DNA from: Nepenthes gracilis
Lineage: Eukaryota > Streptophyta > Magnoliopsida > Caryophyllales > Nepenthaceae
Length of the DNA: 64,000 nt
Direction: 5' to 3'
Assembly (NCBI GenBank): GCA_033239525.1
Contig: BSYO01000004.1
Coordinates: forward strand, 23,040,037 to 23,104,036
Shown here in pieces: positions 48,601 through 60,600 of this stretch (position 1 is its first letter; each line of letters begins with the position of its first letter). The notes under the pieces are model-generated. The model made no database searches and was not told where the DNA came from. It was given only the letters and a program-made list of their open reading frames with translations. A program made the position numbers and the translations under genes.

Positions 48601-51600
48601 ATCTTATTTCTTATGCTTGTTGGCCTTTATTGTCTTCTTTCAAAATATGGCTTATCCTGATCCTGGAATTGGTACATGGTTTCCAGGGCTTTAATGAGCG
48701 TCTGGTTACTGCCGGCCGTCCTGCAATTGGCCTAATGTTTAAGCAGGTTTGTGTTCAATCATTTTAGTCACTGTTCTACTAATTTTCAAATTAATGTGGT
48801 ATCGGAACTGACCTTTTTGCTTTGTGTCTCTGGACAACTCTGTAAATATCTTTATTTTGCAGATGTTGAATCCTAGTTAGAGTTTGTTATTGAAACATGC
48901 AATGCTCTAGGTCCTAATTCATTATCTTTTTCTGTTTTGTTATTATTTTGCCTCGGTAACTATATATGCAAGAGACTATGACCTGCTTGTTTCTTTTGTT
49001 TGCACTTGACTTCTGCTACAAAAGCTCACAACTAATTCATTTCCCATTTACCAACAAAAACAACAAATCTCTCTCATAAATCAATGCCACCAATTTGGCA
49101 AACTGCTTGGAAATACTTGTCTGCTCAGGCTCAGGCTTCCAACCAGAAAAGGGCCAGACTCCAAGATTTCTGGATTTGTGTGGTTTGGCACGGAAATTTT
49201 TTTGTTTCATTTTGATTAAGATCATCTGATGAAGATGACTGGATCATCCTTTGAAGCGCAAGCACAGCCCACTTGAGGTTTGAATAAAAAGGTGGGGTTG
49301 AACTATGAAGCCGGAATTTGAGATCTAGTTCACCAACAATCTTTTGCCTCAAATTATAATTCTGATTTGAGAACTATATATAAAACCATTCTTAGAAGAG
49401 AGTGAACAAAAGAGAGACCTTGAGAAAGATAAAGAATCAGGGAGCAATCTAAAGATAAGATCCTTAAAAGAACAAATTTTCCATGTATAGTAAGAGGGCA
49501 AAGATGCAAAATTTATTTATTCAATTTGCTTTAGGAAAAGGGATCAAATCTAAAATTACTACTGCTTATTTTAATAGCCATCTTTTAATTATCATGTTGG
49601 GTTGATTCACTAGTTATAAAATTAATAATTTTTACAAAATATAGTCTGTGTCATCTCTTTAACATTTTAATCCGGCTTGGTTACAGGTTTAGACCACTGA
49701 AATAATTTTTCTACAATGGAAGGGTAAGGCTGTTGCTTACATTTGACCTTCATCGGACCCTTTGATATGGGATCCTTATGCATTGATCCACCTTTTTAAT
49801 GTAGGATACTATATATGTAACTCTATTCATATATAGTGTGAATTTTTTGCTGTAATTTGTATATAGTAAATTAAGTTAAATTAGTATGTAAAATTATATA
49901 TAGTATGTTAATTTCTTAAAAATAGTATATATCAGTAAGGTTAATATAAATAAACTTATCTGTAGTAGATAGATTTAATTTGATAGATGTACTAATAAAA
50001 TATAGTATATTTGGTATATTATTAAGTTTTCCTAAATTTATTTTGAGTAATTAATATATGTACAAATGAAAATAGTTTATTTAATCTATAAAATGCTTGA
50101 CCTAGCATTTTCTTGACTTTTTTGGGATTTAAAAGATAAGGGGAAGGGGAACTATCTTTGAGGAGGCCTGCTGGCGCAAACCCTCCAACTCCTGCTTATA
50201 GTTTGAGAGCCATGTCAATTCAACTCTTTGCCTCTTGGGAAATTTAAGTTAAGGTACACATTTAAGAATTTTAAATCACTTACAACAAAGTTAAAAAACA
50301 ATTCGGATTTCTGTACTATTTGTAGATTAGGGTGATTTTAGAATGGTGACCTATATTATTTGTCAAATGGATTAAAATAGTATATGGATGAAAATGTTGA
50401 TATTAGATATATTGCACAGTAAAAAATTTTTAAAAATTATAAGTTGATAAAATCGTAAAACATCGATATTGGGAAGCCCCGATATTGATACATATCATAT
50501 GTATCACATTGGGCAATATTTGCGTCAACTATTGCCTAAGAATCAAAATATATATTAAATTGAGTATACTATACATAAAAAGTGTGACCAAACATTCCAA
50601 AATGAGCAATACTATACATATAAAGGAGTGACAAAATGATCCAAAATGATATGCTGCTACATAAAATTATTTGGGAGGATTTATTGTGCTTTCACGAGCA
50701 GATTTGACCATGCTATGCCTTTTTTGGGTACTTTGAACCACTGTCATTGTATATATATAGAAGTTACATATAGAAGTTTCTTAACAAAATATATTAATAC
50801 TTAGCTAATAAAGGTAAAAAAAAAAATCAAATAATCATAGTTACAGTTGAGGAACGCCCATGCTGTCCACGTTGAGCATTTGATTACTATTATTTAGATA
50901 AATGCTTACCGTTTAATTCTGTCCATGTTTTTCTTATTTTGCTCCTTTATGCATTTAGGTCTTAACAATTATTTGCTGACCTTTCTTATGGTTTGACTAA
51001 AGTGCTTCGTTTCTTTCTGATTTGGGTGGCTTCTACCTCTCCAACATGTCACGAAGTAACCCCTTTTAAATAGCCATTCCAGAGGCAAATGTTGTTACTC
51101 AGATGGTGACAGAGTGGTTCTCCCTTTTTTCATCTAATTGTTCATTGCTTCAACTAATTTGTCCTTCACTTTTCTTCCTGCTGTAGACATTGGATATGCT
51201 ACTCCAAGTACTTGTAGCCTTTTCAAAAGTGGAGACCTTGCGGAGTAAGGTAAATGTTAGGCACTTTAGTTTCTATGATTGCAACATTTATCTAACATTT
51301 GCTTATGATTATAGGTCACATCATTTATCCACCGCATGGTAGAAACACTGGGCGCATCTGTATTTCCTTACCTACCAAGGGCATTGGAGCAGCTGCTTGC
51401 AGAAAGTGAGGTAACAAAAAGTCTTCTTTGGGTAGAATATATTGAAATATTAAATTTTGTTACCGTGCTTCTCCAAATCCTTTGATTGGACTGGGCATTC
51501 ATCATTGGTGGAACTCTCATTGTAAGAGAAAGAGTTCTGTGACTAGTCTTTTTTGTGGTCTCTGTGGAAGAAAGGGATTTTAGTGGAGGTCTGCTCCATC

Positions 51601-54600
51601 TGCCCGGTTAAAAAGAATTGGCTAGCCTATGGTGTTTGGCTGTATCTTTGTTTGACACGTGATTCTATGGAATAGTAATTTGTTTCCCTTCCACTGTTGT
51701 TAAAGAAAATCAATGAATAGGTTGTAAGAAATGTTTTATCATATCTGAATTTGATTTAAGTAGTCTGTTAAAACTACTTTTGGATATAATTCAGACATTA
51801 GTACCACTTGGGTGTTCTATATTACCCAACTAAGGTTTTGATTATAAATTCAATTATCCTTGAAATTCCCTCTTTAATAATTTCAACATGTAATTAGAAT
51901 GGCTTAACTCAAAGCTTCTGTTGCTAGCTTCTTGCCACCCGCCCATCCTTTACCCATTTCTGCTTTTCTTGTTTCTTGTTCCTTCCCCCCCCCCCCAAAA
52001 AAAAAAAAAAAAACAAAACAAAACAAATATGCCTCTTTAATCAGTGCTATGTTGCCGTTGGAAGCCACTAATGACAAGTGTGAGATTTTTTCATTCATAA
52101 AAAAAAAAAAAAAAATAGTGGGAGGTATAGAAAGTAAAATTTAATTTGAGGACTCAAAGAAAGTCCAAACTTTCCCAAGAGTCACGCTCATGGAGATTTT
52201 TTTTTAGCCAAAAGGCTTATTATGTTCTTGACTATCTAGTCAGCAAAAGGCGAGATGGGAATACCTATATACGATTATGGCGATTGATGAAGAAAGAAGC
52301 CAATCAAATTCATGATGTTCTTTCCCAATTCCCTTTGTATTTAAGGGAAGGTAAAAAAGAAAATCAAGGAATTAGTTTAAAGGAATATTTATCATATCTT
52401 TGTCTGATTTGAGTAGTTTGTCATATCATAAATTTGAGGTTTTGATTATTTTGTTGCAATTATGAATAAAATTCTCTCCTTCATAATTTCAACTCCTCTT
52501 TGGACGACTGCTTGATTTATTTTATTTTATCTTGTGTCATATGCAACTTACATGTTATAAATTTTTTGCTGAAGAGACATGAGAAGCTTGTTGTCCTGCA
52601 CTGAGTTGTGTGGCACATCCTTTAATTTCTGGGAATCAAGCCTTCCGTCGTAATTTCATGTTTATTCGGGGGAAATTCTGGGAATCAAGCCTTCCGTCGT
52701 AATTTCATGTTTATTCGGGGAAATTCTGATCCAATTCTTTTAACATGCTTCATGTTTGCATTTTTCATTAGCGGCTTTACATGATATTCTAGTATTTTTT
52801 TCTTTCACTAGGTGAAGTTTGTTCTTCATGTCTTCCTGCGGGGGATATTTTGCCTTTCTGCTTTGTTTTCCAATGCTTTTTCTGGTAATGTAACCAAGAC
52901 ATATGCGTAGTTTTCTAAGACCTGATAGTTCCTGGGCACTAATATGCTTTAGAGAGAAGATTTGCGATGCCAATTGATATTGTATCGTCACCTTGAGCGA
53001 TTGATTCTCCTTGCCCGTTTCTACTTAGAAGCAGTTTTATCCAGCATTATCTTGATGCCGTAAGAAAGTTAGGATATTCAAATACATTGGGTTCTAGGCC
53101 CTATATTGTATTAGTCACGGTAATGTTGAGGTCAATTGTGATAGGTTTCCATTTTGAAAATATCATTCTCTTGCCCCATGTTTGGTTGCTGGAATAAGGT
53201 GAGAATAAGGTGGGAATAGAATTTCTATTCTCAGGGAATAGATATTTCTCTATTTGGTTACAAATTTAATTGGGAATAAATATTTTCGGGGAATATCTAT
53301 TCCCACATGAAAGGTGGGAATAGCTATTCCCATTATTATTATTATTATTATAATATTTTGTAATTATTATTATTATTATGTGTTATTATTATTATTATTG
53401 TTGCGTCGGGTCCAAGGTTGTTGTACGGATTAAGGAGCCTTCATTCCTAAGCGCGCGGGGGCTCTGGAAGAAGGATCCGGTGTCTCTCATTCCGCACAAC
53501 ACAAACAACAAACAAGAAGAGGTGCAGCGGGGATTTCTCCCACCAAGGCTACAAGTTTTCCATGATGATTGGTGCGCGTAAATCTGATGCGTAAGAAGGA
53601 CTTATGTGGTGATGAGTAGAAATGCGGTGAGCGCGATGGAAGGCAAGTGGCTAACTTTCCCGCTTGAGGAGAAGGAGAACATTTGCCCAATCCGGTAACC
53701 TTAAGCCGGACTTGCTTTCCAGGTAACCCTTAGTCTCGCAACCAAAACCGTTCTCAGTTCGAATCCAAATTGAGCGCCCCCTTCTCCGGAGGGGGTGAGA
53801 GCGCTTTGACGCCGTTGCCACCGTTGTCCCCGAGCAATCTCGATAGCGTGTCGACCGGCCAGCGCTGTAAGGATCACGCTCGATTTTCCTTGAGAGAGGA
53901 GTGGTTGGCGTCTGCCAGGTCGTTGGCGTACATCTGTTTCTACGATGCATTTAATGCGCTTGATTGGCGTGACTTTCGCGAATTCCCAGTTTGCTCCTCC
54001 TTTTCTCATGGGCATTTGTTTGCTTTGTGGGCGATCATCTCATGGGGAACATGGGACCCAACACTAGCCCCCCATGCCTGGCCGGCGGTGGTCGGGCAAT
54101 GACTTTTTTGTCGCCTTCCCGATTCGCGCTTTCCCGAGCCGGGGCGAGGCTTTTCTTGCGTCAAGATGAGGTTGCGTCATGGTCGCCGCCATTAAGACGT
54201 TCTTTGGACACCGTGTTCTTAAGAGGGCAGCCGTTCTTTAAATAGGCAAACCGGTTGAACTTGCCTTAAAGACGATGAGAGGATCTTGTTTTGAGAAGGA
54301 ATTGGGTGGATCTGCTCGGAGCTCTTGGTGTTCACTTCCGAGCCTCGCGGCTTGCTTTCTCTAGCCTCCTTCTTGGTTGTGGCTTGGCTGTCTTTGACTT
54401 CCTCCGAGTATCCTCTCCCGCTTCGACGGCTTTGAGGAGAAGTCTCCGTCGCGCCCGGTACGGTGCGACCCGACCATAGAAGGGGTGCGAGGTAAGTAGC
54501 CCTCTTGTGGAAGTCGGGCTTGACATCGGACTTTTTGATTGCTTCTGAGACTGGATCGTCACGGAGACTTCACCGAATAGTTTTTTCAATCAAGTCACCT

Positions 54601-57600
54601 CTCCTTCACGGCTCACCTGGGGCGAGGTACGGGGCATACCGGCTTGCCTTCATGACCTTCTTTTATTTTTTTCCGTAAGATCTTGTACTTTGTAAGAAAA
54701 TTTTCAATTGCCCCGAGGGTCCACGTGTCGTTCCTGGAGCCCGTAACCGTCAGAGACGGTTCTGTTTTAATGCCCGCCGGCCGTTGAGAATTTATTTCAT
54801 CTGGGGAAGCGTGCGAGTTTTCGGAACTTTCCACGCGAAGCCTTCATTGCCCTGCTTTAAATGCGTTACGATTTTCTTGTTTTCTTGGGAGAAAACTTGC
54901 TTATTTAAACGCTTTCCCGATAATTCCGTCCTCCCCCATCTCCTGGGCGAAAAATCAAATGGCGGACTTTTCCAAATGACTCGAGAATATTCTTCTCACG
55001 AGTCCGAATCCCGGCTCTCACGGCCCCGCTCTTTCGGGATCGGGCGTCTTTGGGAAGCGCCTTCTCGAGACCACGGTTGCTGCGAGGACACCTCAAGGTT
55101 CGCAATTGGAGCGGCGGGGCCCGTGTTGCAAATAATGTGGGGCGCGCAGCCCGTATCTTAGCCCTCAAGGCGGAGCTCGAAAGCGGCCTTCGCCGATTGC
55201 TCGAGTTAGGGTCGAGGCTTCATAACGAAGGGACAAGATCCGATCCCCGGACGGGCCCTACGGACGCCGCCCGGGATATACTGCAGGGCTTTCCAAACTT
55301 CCATCCTAGATCCTCGCAACTTGCGCGCCCGATCTTGGTCGGTTGGTGGATTACCGCGCCCAAAGTTCTTATGCTTTGATCTTTGAACTTCTTTTTTCTG
55401 TTAGCGAATAAATATTTTGTCGTAATGAGAACTCGCCTTTCGTATTGTTTCTCTGTCGGATTTTCCTGTTCTTGGTTTTTCTCTCTTCTCCTTTTTTTTT
55501 TTTTTTTTTTTTTTTTTGCGCTCCAGGGGGGCTTCGCCACCGTGAGCCCGTATTTAATACGGCGGCGCCAACGCGGGTGCTAGCCGATCCTAAGGGTCGC
55601 GGCGTAATTCGCCTAGCCATCATGGCACTCGATTGGAGTTACGCGGTGTCTTTGGATCTGCCTCATCCCTCGCTGGCGGTGGCAATTCGCTTTCCCGCCT
55701 CTTTGTTCGGCGTTATTTAAACCAACGCTAATCGTTTCTTTCCTTCCGGACTTTCTTCTACCTTCATTTTTGAAGTTCTTAAAAACAAATGGCAAAAAAC
55801 AAAACTTCTTCTTCCCGTGTCCGCAGAGTACATTCGCCATGGTGTTCTTTTTTGTAGGCGTATATTGCCTCCCTTAGGGTAGACTATGCGATTCCCGCGA
55901 GCTGATTTCCTTGCTCCCGGTCCTCAAGATAGAGCGACGCTCCTCCGAGGGCTTTATAATGTTTATGAGTACCATCTCGAAGGGAGGACTTCGTATTTCA
56001 CTCGATACACCGAGTTCCCAATGGTGTCTCTGTGCGTCTTCGCCATCATGCACCAAAGGCGATTTTGACGCGGGCGGCGGTCAGGGTAATTTTTCGGGCC
56101 TCGTATCGCTCACCCCCGCGAGATTCAACCTTCGTGGCACAAATCCCGATTCCGTTAAGAAATAAGGAGCGCTTTTTCTTCCTCGAGACGCCTTTTTGAG
56201 TATGAGCTTGAGAGGGTGGGGCCCGATCTCGGAGTTCTTCCGAACAAGCCTAATGAGGACATCGCTGAATCCTCGGCCGATCTCCGCCGTTCGGTCCCGA
56301 GGAGAAGAACTTTAAGAAACGGGCCACTACCTTTCCCTATCACGTTCGAGATTGCTAGATGGGGTCCTCCCGTGGCGGGTCCAGGGAGGTCCTGGAGATA
56401 CGGAGACTCATCCGGCACTATTGTTCTCTGCGTTCTTGGCAATGATGAGGACAGCCTCAAAAGTTGAGGAAGCGGGCGCCTCAGAGGAGGTTGAGAAGGC
56501 GAGTTATTTTATCTCGCCAAAAGGGAAATATTCGTTTGATCGCGGAGCCATCCGCTCACGAAGTCGGCGAGGTATCTCTACCCACCAAATGTTGTTTTTG
56601 GATAGCCCCGAGAGGCCATCGGTTTTGGCGCTGGCCGAGCGTTGGAGGCCGGGGGCTATTATTCTTGTTGAGCCCGTCTGGCGTACGGGCCTCAAAGGAT
56701 CCTGGTGGTATTCTCGGAGGGCCGGGGCGGCTCTCCTGTATAGTGTTCTGCGGGCCGCATCCTTCCCGATCAGCCCTCCTCACGCACGCCGAGGAGACGG
56801 AGCCCCGCAGGGTGGCCCTTTGGATGAGCACGGTCGCATGCTCGGTGGTCGTGATCCCATGTGGTTGGGACAGCGGCTGCGGCGGCGGCGGGCGTCCTCG
56901 GGGCGAGCTGCGAGCGCTCCTTCGGCGGCGGCCTTCCACGGCCAGCCCCCATGTGGTGCGAGGAGAGTGAGCCCCGAGAGAGGCCTTTGCAGGCGGTTTC
57001 GCGCGCTCTGCTTGTGACGAATGCCTTCTCGTACGGTTGTTTCCTGTTTTTCTTCTTTCTTTGCGCTCATCTTTGTCATACTTTTAACTTCTCCACCGCA
57101 TGTTGAAAGTGCTTGTGGTTTCTTTTCGCGGAAGCCTTGAGCGGTCATCGTTGATTTATTTTCCTTTCTCGCCGCGGATTCGGCTGACTATTGAAGGCAA
57201 AGATCTCCTTCGAGTGGCGGTCGCGATGGACACTTTGGGACGGCATCCGCTTGTGCGCGAGATCGTCTCCACGGGCGGCTCCTCACGCCCCATTAGAGAG
57301 GCGTCGCGCCCAAGACGCGTTCGATCAGTATATCCCGAGTTTGGTTTTGTTGTTGTATCATATAATGTTTGTATAAATGAGAAGCTTTGCTTACTTTGTC
57401 GGATCATTTAGTATTGGGCCCTTTGGAGCCGCTCGATTAAGGCCCTATACAGCGCCCTCTTGCGTGGTGCTGGGTCGTCCTTCGTAAGAGGATGTCGTCA
57501 CAACTCACGCGTTTGGGGGAGCTCGATCCGGCAGCGGATGTCGCCGCCAAGCCCTGGAGCCTGCGAGGGCTGCGCGGCCGGTCGAGCCGCGTGCCAGGAC

Positions 57601-60600
57601 TCTGAGTGCTAGGCCTCTGGCCGCGTATAATCGCGGAGGTGTGTCGCTCCCGCTCAAAGTTATGAACACCAAGTTGAGGTCCTAGCCCCCGTTGTTTGCT
57701 CTCTTCTCGTGCAAGAAGGTGACGCACGCCCTAAGGTTTTGTTGGCCGTAGTGGGTTCTCCAAGAGCCCCTTTATTTTATTTGCGTAGCCTTTGGAATGG
57801 ATGCCTCGGATCCGGTGTCTCGGCTCCCACGGGCCGACGCCTCGGGGCCGACAAGCGGGCGAAGTCTCTGGGTGGCCGCCATTTTGGCGCAGCCGTGGTG
57901 ATAATAGCGTGAGGACGGAGTCTATTATTGGCATTTTTGCGAACTTAGGGGCGAAATTTGATCGTGCAATGCACTTTATCAACTCACGAATGAATATGCA
58001 TGACAATAAGAGTGATAACGTTAACCAAAAAGACAGAAAACATGATCAAGCACTCATCAAGATGTATGCGCGTGCAACTTACTGATTATTGATAATATTT
58101 CCTTAAGTTGGCGGCATTCCATGTCCGCGGAACAAGTTTGCCGTTCGGGCGCGTGCTTCAGGACGCGCTCCGCTCCGGAGGATCGCGGAGACGAAGAACG
58201 GCCCCTCCCATCCCGGGGAGAGTTTGTTCTGACCGCGGTCTTTCCCACGCCTCTACGCTCCGGAGGACCCAATCTCCAAGCGGGCGTGCTTTCACCGCTT
58301 GTTGTAGACGCGCCACTCGGCTCGGGTAGGCGGCGGTTCGAGCCGCGCGGCGTCGAATTTCCACTAGTTCTCAAGTGTTCACCCTTCCACCGCCTCAACC
58401 CCCGCGAGAGGTTGGCGTTTCCCTTGTTGATTCCCTCGTAGTCGTTCGATGCGACCACTAGCATTAGCTCCTCGCCCCTGTGAGCCCCCTGCTTCCGATC
58501 GGGTCTTTATCCCATGGAGCAATGTGCGGTTGGTAACTCGACTTGCGTTATCGCGAGTGTGCATGTGTGCACCGGCAATTTTGTGGCGATGCGTTTCCCG
58601 ATGAACTGGGTCCGTTATCGATCTGCACAACCTCGGGGATCCCAAAGCTTTTGTGCTCGGTGATCCTAGCGAAGAAATTTCAGTAAAATAATCGTCGACG
58701 AACCATTTTCTCTCGTCCATTTGCCGTTGAAGTCTATTCTTTCCGTTGCGCGAACGGCCATGGGGATCGAGATAAATCGTTGTGTCATGTTGCTATGGAC
58801 TCCAATAGCGTCTCGCTTCATGGTTTGCTTTGAATGCTAGGTTTTCCCCGATGTGTGATCCGCATGACCCCCAGTGCACTCGCCAACGCGTGTTCGGCCT
58901 CCTGTACCCCGCCCCTCGCATACCTTCGTTGAGAATTTTCTTGACCCGCTTGGCAATTGGCGTCTTATTCCCTCCGGGATTACTTCTTTGTCCTCGGCGT
59001 CGATTTTTTTAGGACCTTGACTCGGGATATGCTCGATCTCGACCGACCGAACTTGGTTCTTACTTTCCAATACCTCACTAGTTGTGGGTTCGCGGCCCAG
59101 TTCCCTTTCACCCGGCAGTTGACCACGGCTCGAATCACTACGCACGACCCGGCGCACTAGGAACACTCCCTCGCCGCGCAAGCCCGCGAGAGGGCTTCAT
59201 TTCCGCAACGTTTTCGTGGCCTGATAGTTGTGATCTCCATGCCTTGGCGTCCTAGCACCACACCACTCGCGTATCCGTCCACGTTGAGAGTCCATGTCCG
59301 TCCGTCTTTCTCCGCGTTGTTGTCCTCTCTGCTTGTTACGGCGTTGCCGCTTCGACAATGAAGTCGCCAGGTCGCTGCCCTTTCACGGCGGCCGCGTAGA
59401 ACTCAGTCGAACTCCCCGAAACTCGACCCTTGACCAGTAGGCCGGATGGATGTCTCTCGCCTGCATGACAACTCCGAGCGTTTAAGGTCGTAGCTTTCTT
59501 GCCGATAGGCGAAGCGCCATCTTTTCGGATTGTTTTGCGTCCGTCAAGACCGGCTCCACGTAGTACACCGGTTGTTGCTTGCCTTCATGTTCCGCCATAA
59601 CACGGGAGCCGAGGCGACCGACGTTGCATTGCCGAGATAAGGTAGAGATCTTCTCCTTCGCGCGGTGAGCTCCCGAGCGGCGCCCGGAAAGATAAGTCTT
59701 GATTTGCTTTCGCATTTTCACTCCATTCAAACTCCGTGCGACTTGGTGCCCCTGCCTTGAAAGGCAAGTATTTCTCAACACTTGGCTAGAGGCTATCCGC
59801 CCTGTCAGCTTCTTTTTTATCAGTTTTCAAATCGAGTATTGCCTTGATCTTCTCCGGATTGGCTTCTATTCCGCTACTGGGATACAATGAAGCCTAAGAA
59901 TTTTCGAGAGGTTACCCGAACGCGCATTTGGCGGGGTTAAGCTTCATCCCATCTTTGTCGGAGGATCCGAAGGTCTCGGTCCTGTGTCGTTGACGTGGCG
60001 CCTTGCTACCTTGCTTTTTACGAGCATATCGCCTCCACATTCCGCCCGATTTGAGCCCCACGAGGCGCCCGTACGTTGCGCCCGCATTCTTGATTCATTT
60101 TTGCAATCCCTTGGTCAAACGAGGTGTGCTCCTCGTCCTCTCGGGTCCATCCGGATTGGTTGTGAGAATAGAAGCTATTTCGTGCCCTAGTCCACGAGTT
60201 GGTCATCCTTGGGAGCGGAAAGCTATCTTTTTATTCACGTCGTGAAGTCGACACACATCCGCCACTTCCATGATGACCACTCCGTTATTGGACTTCTCGA
60301 TAAATCCCGCGTCCAAGCCTCTTCACTTCTTCCTTCGATGGCGACCAACTTCTCGACGGAGTGGTTCCTCCGCCTCGCCGGGACGGGTTTTCGGCTAAGG
60401 CCCGGCTTGTGGACTATGACTTATATCCCCGTAGCCCCATGCAAATCTTCCAGGAAGGTAATTAGTCTGTCGCGATCTCGGGGTTGGAGGGATTTCCTAT
60501 GCCGACGCACCGCTGGATCGGAGGGATCGAGCGGAATCGCTCGATCTCTTCCCGACCAGGTCGTCGCGGAGGTCGATAATTCACTTGTCCGCAAGGTGTC

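Noticed and set aside
56464..57148. Several frames of 80-220 codons on both strands in the GC-rich element
   Set aside because: GC-rich DNA has few stop codons. Only the motif-bearing parts were kept as element remnants; the rest are not genes.
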